In this document: in pieces, positions 63,233-64,000 of the stretch
Numbering within the stretch: the stretch's first letter is position 1
Layout of the letters: the number at the start of each line of letters is the position of its first letter
Assembly (NCBI GenBank): GCA_023957215.1
Contig: JAMLHH010000012.1
Location: forward strand, 1-64,000
Direction of reading: 5' to 3'
From: Chitinophagales bacterium
Lineage (GTDB): Bacteria; Bacteroidota; Bacteroidia; Chitinophagales; JADIYW01
DNA length: 64,000 nt
Notes under the pieces: model-generated
Database searches by the model: none
What the model saw: the letters and a program-made list of their open reading frames with translations, nothing else
What the model was told of the DNA's origin: nothing
Made by a program: the position numbers and the translations under genes

Positions 63233-64000
<768 letters not shown>

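Overview
The window is a piece of a bacterial chromosome from an AT-rich member of the Bacteroidota. The class cannot be fixed from this sequence; a Saprospiria- or Chitinophagia-like organism is a guess. The signs are TAnnTTTG-type -7 promoter boxes (14603, 36240, 44057, 61855 on +; 13037, 27193, 40287, 60048 on -), few Shine-Dalgarno sites, a bacillithiol gene (bshC), DUF1599, DUF2795 and BT_3928-type proteins, and TonB-dependent receptors. Genes end in TAA, TAG and TGA, so the code is standard.

Layout. 1-12 kb is housekeeping: a PIF1-like helicase (cut by the left edge), a sodium:solute symporter, upp-marC-cmk, queA, a TonB receptor, bshC, accD, dapB and the RNase P RNA. 12.3-20.3 kb is accessory: a HigBA-type toxin-antitoxin pair, a palindromic element, a truncated IS1380 copy, ychF, and a tandem array of secreted WG-repeat proteins in which two of four members carry in-frame stops. 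20.3-27.2 kb is a minus-strand Wadjet/Mks-type SMC defence operon (jetA-jetB-jetC-jetD). A GxxExxY nuclease gene sits between jetA and jetB, and a decayed AlbA_2/HATPase gene lies at the end. 27.4-40.3 kb holds an integrase fossil, a thioesterase, acs, an IS630 copy, a second TonB receptor facing a di-heme peroxidase, a Lys/Ala-rich phasin-like protein, and a DUF1599/DoxX/oppB/aroK operon. 40.7-48.0 kb is a type I restriction-modification locus (hsdM, hsdS, hsdR) carrying a second GxxExxY gene between hsdM and hsdS, and an AbiF-like HEPN gene with a small hairpin leader RNA between hsdS and hsdR. 48.1-52.6 kb encodes a peptide ABC importer without ATPase genes. Then come TlpA, two glycosyltransferases, a beta-oxidation pair (fadJ-like and thiolase) with clustered frameshifts, a complete IS1380 element, and nusB-yajC-coaE-trxB (cut by the right edge).

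The most interesting pattern is that both large defence operons contain a GxxExxY-family PD-(D/E)XK gene placed exactly in a junction between operon genes and bracketed by repeats. In the type I locus the repeats are a perfect 18-bp inverted pair that touches the hsdM stop and the hsdS start. In the Wadjet operon they are two copies of a roughly 59-bp imperfect palindrome, and a third copy of it forms the last codons of jetC. This suggests a nuclease cassette that travels with short repeats and settles inside defence operons. The nested AbiF/RNA module is a second system-level observation.

No tRNA genes and no CRISPR array were seen.
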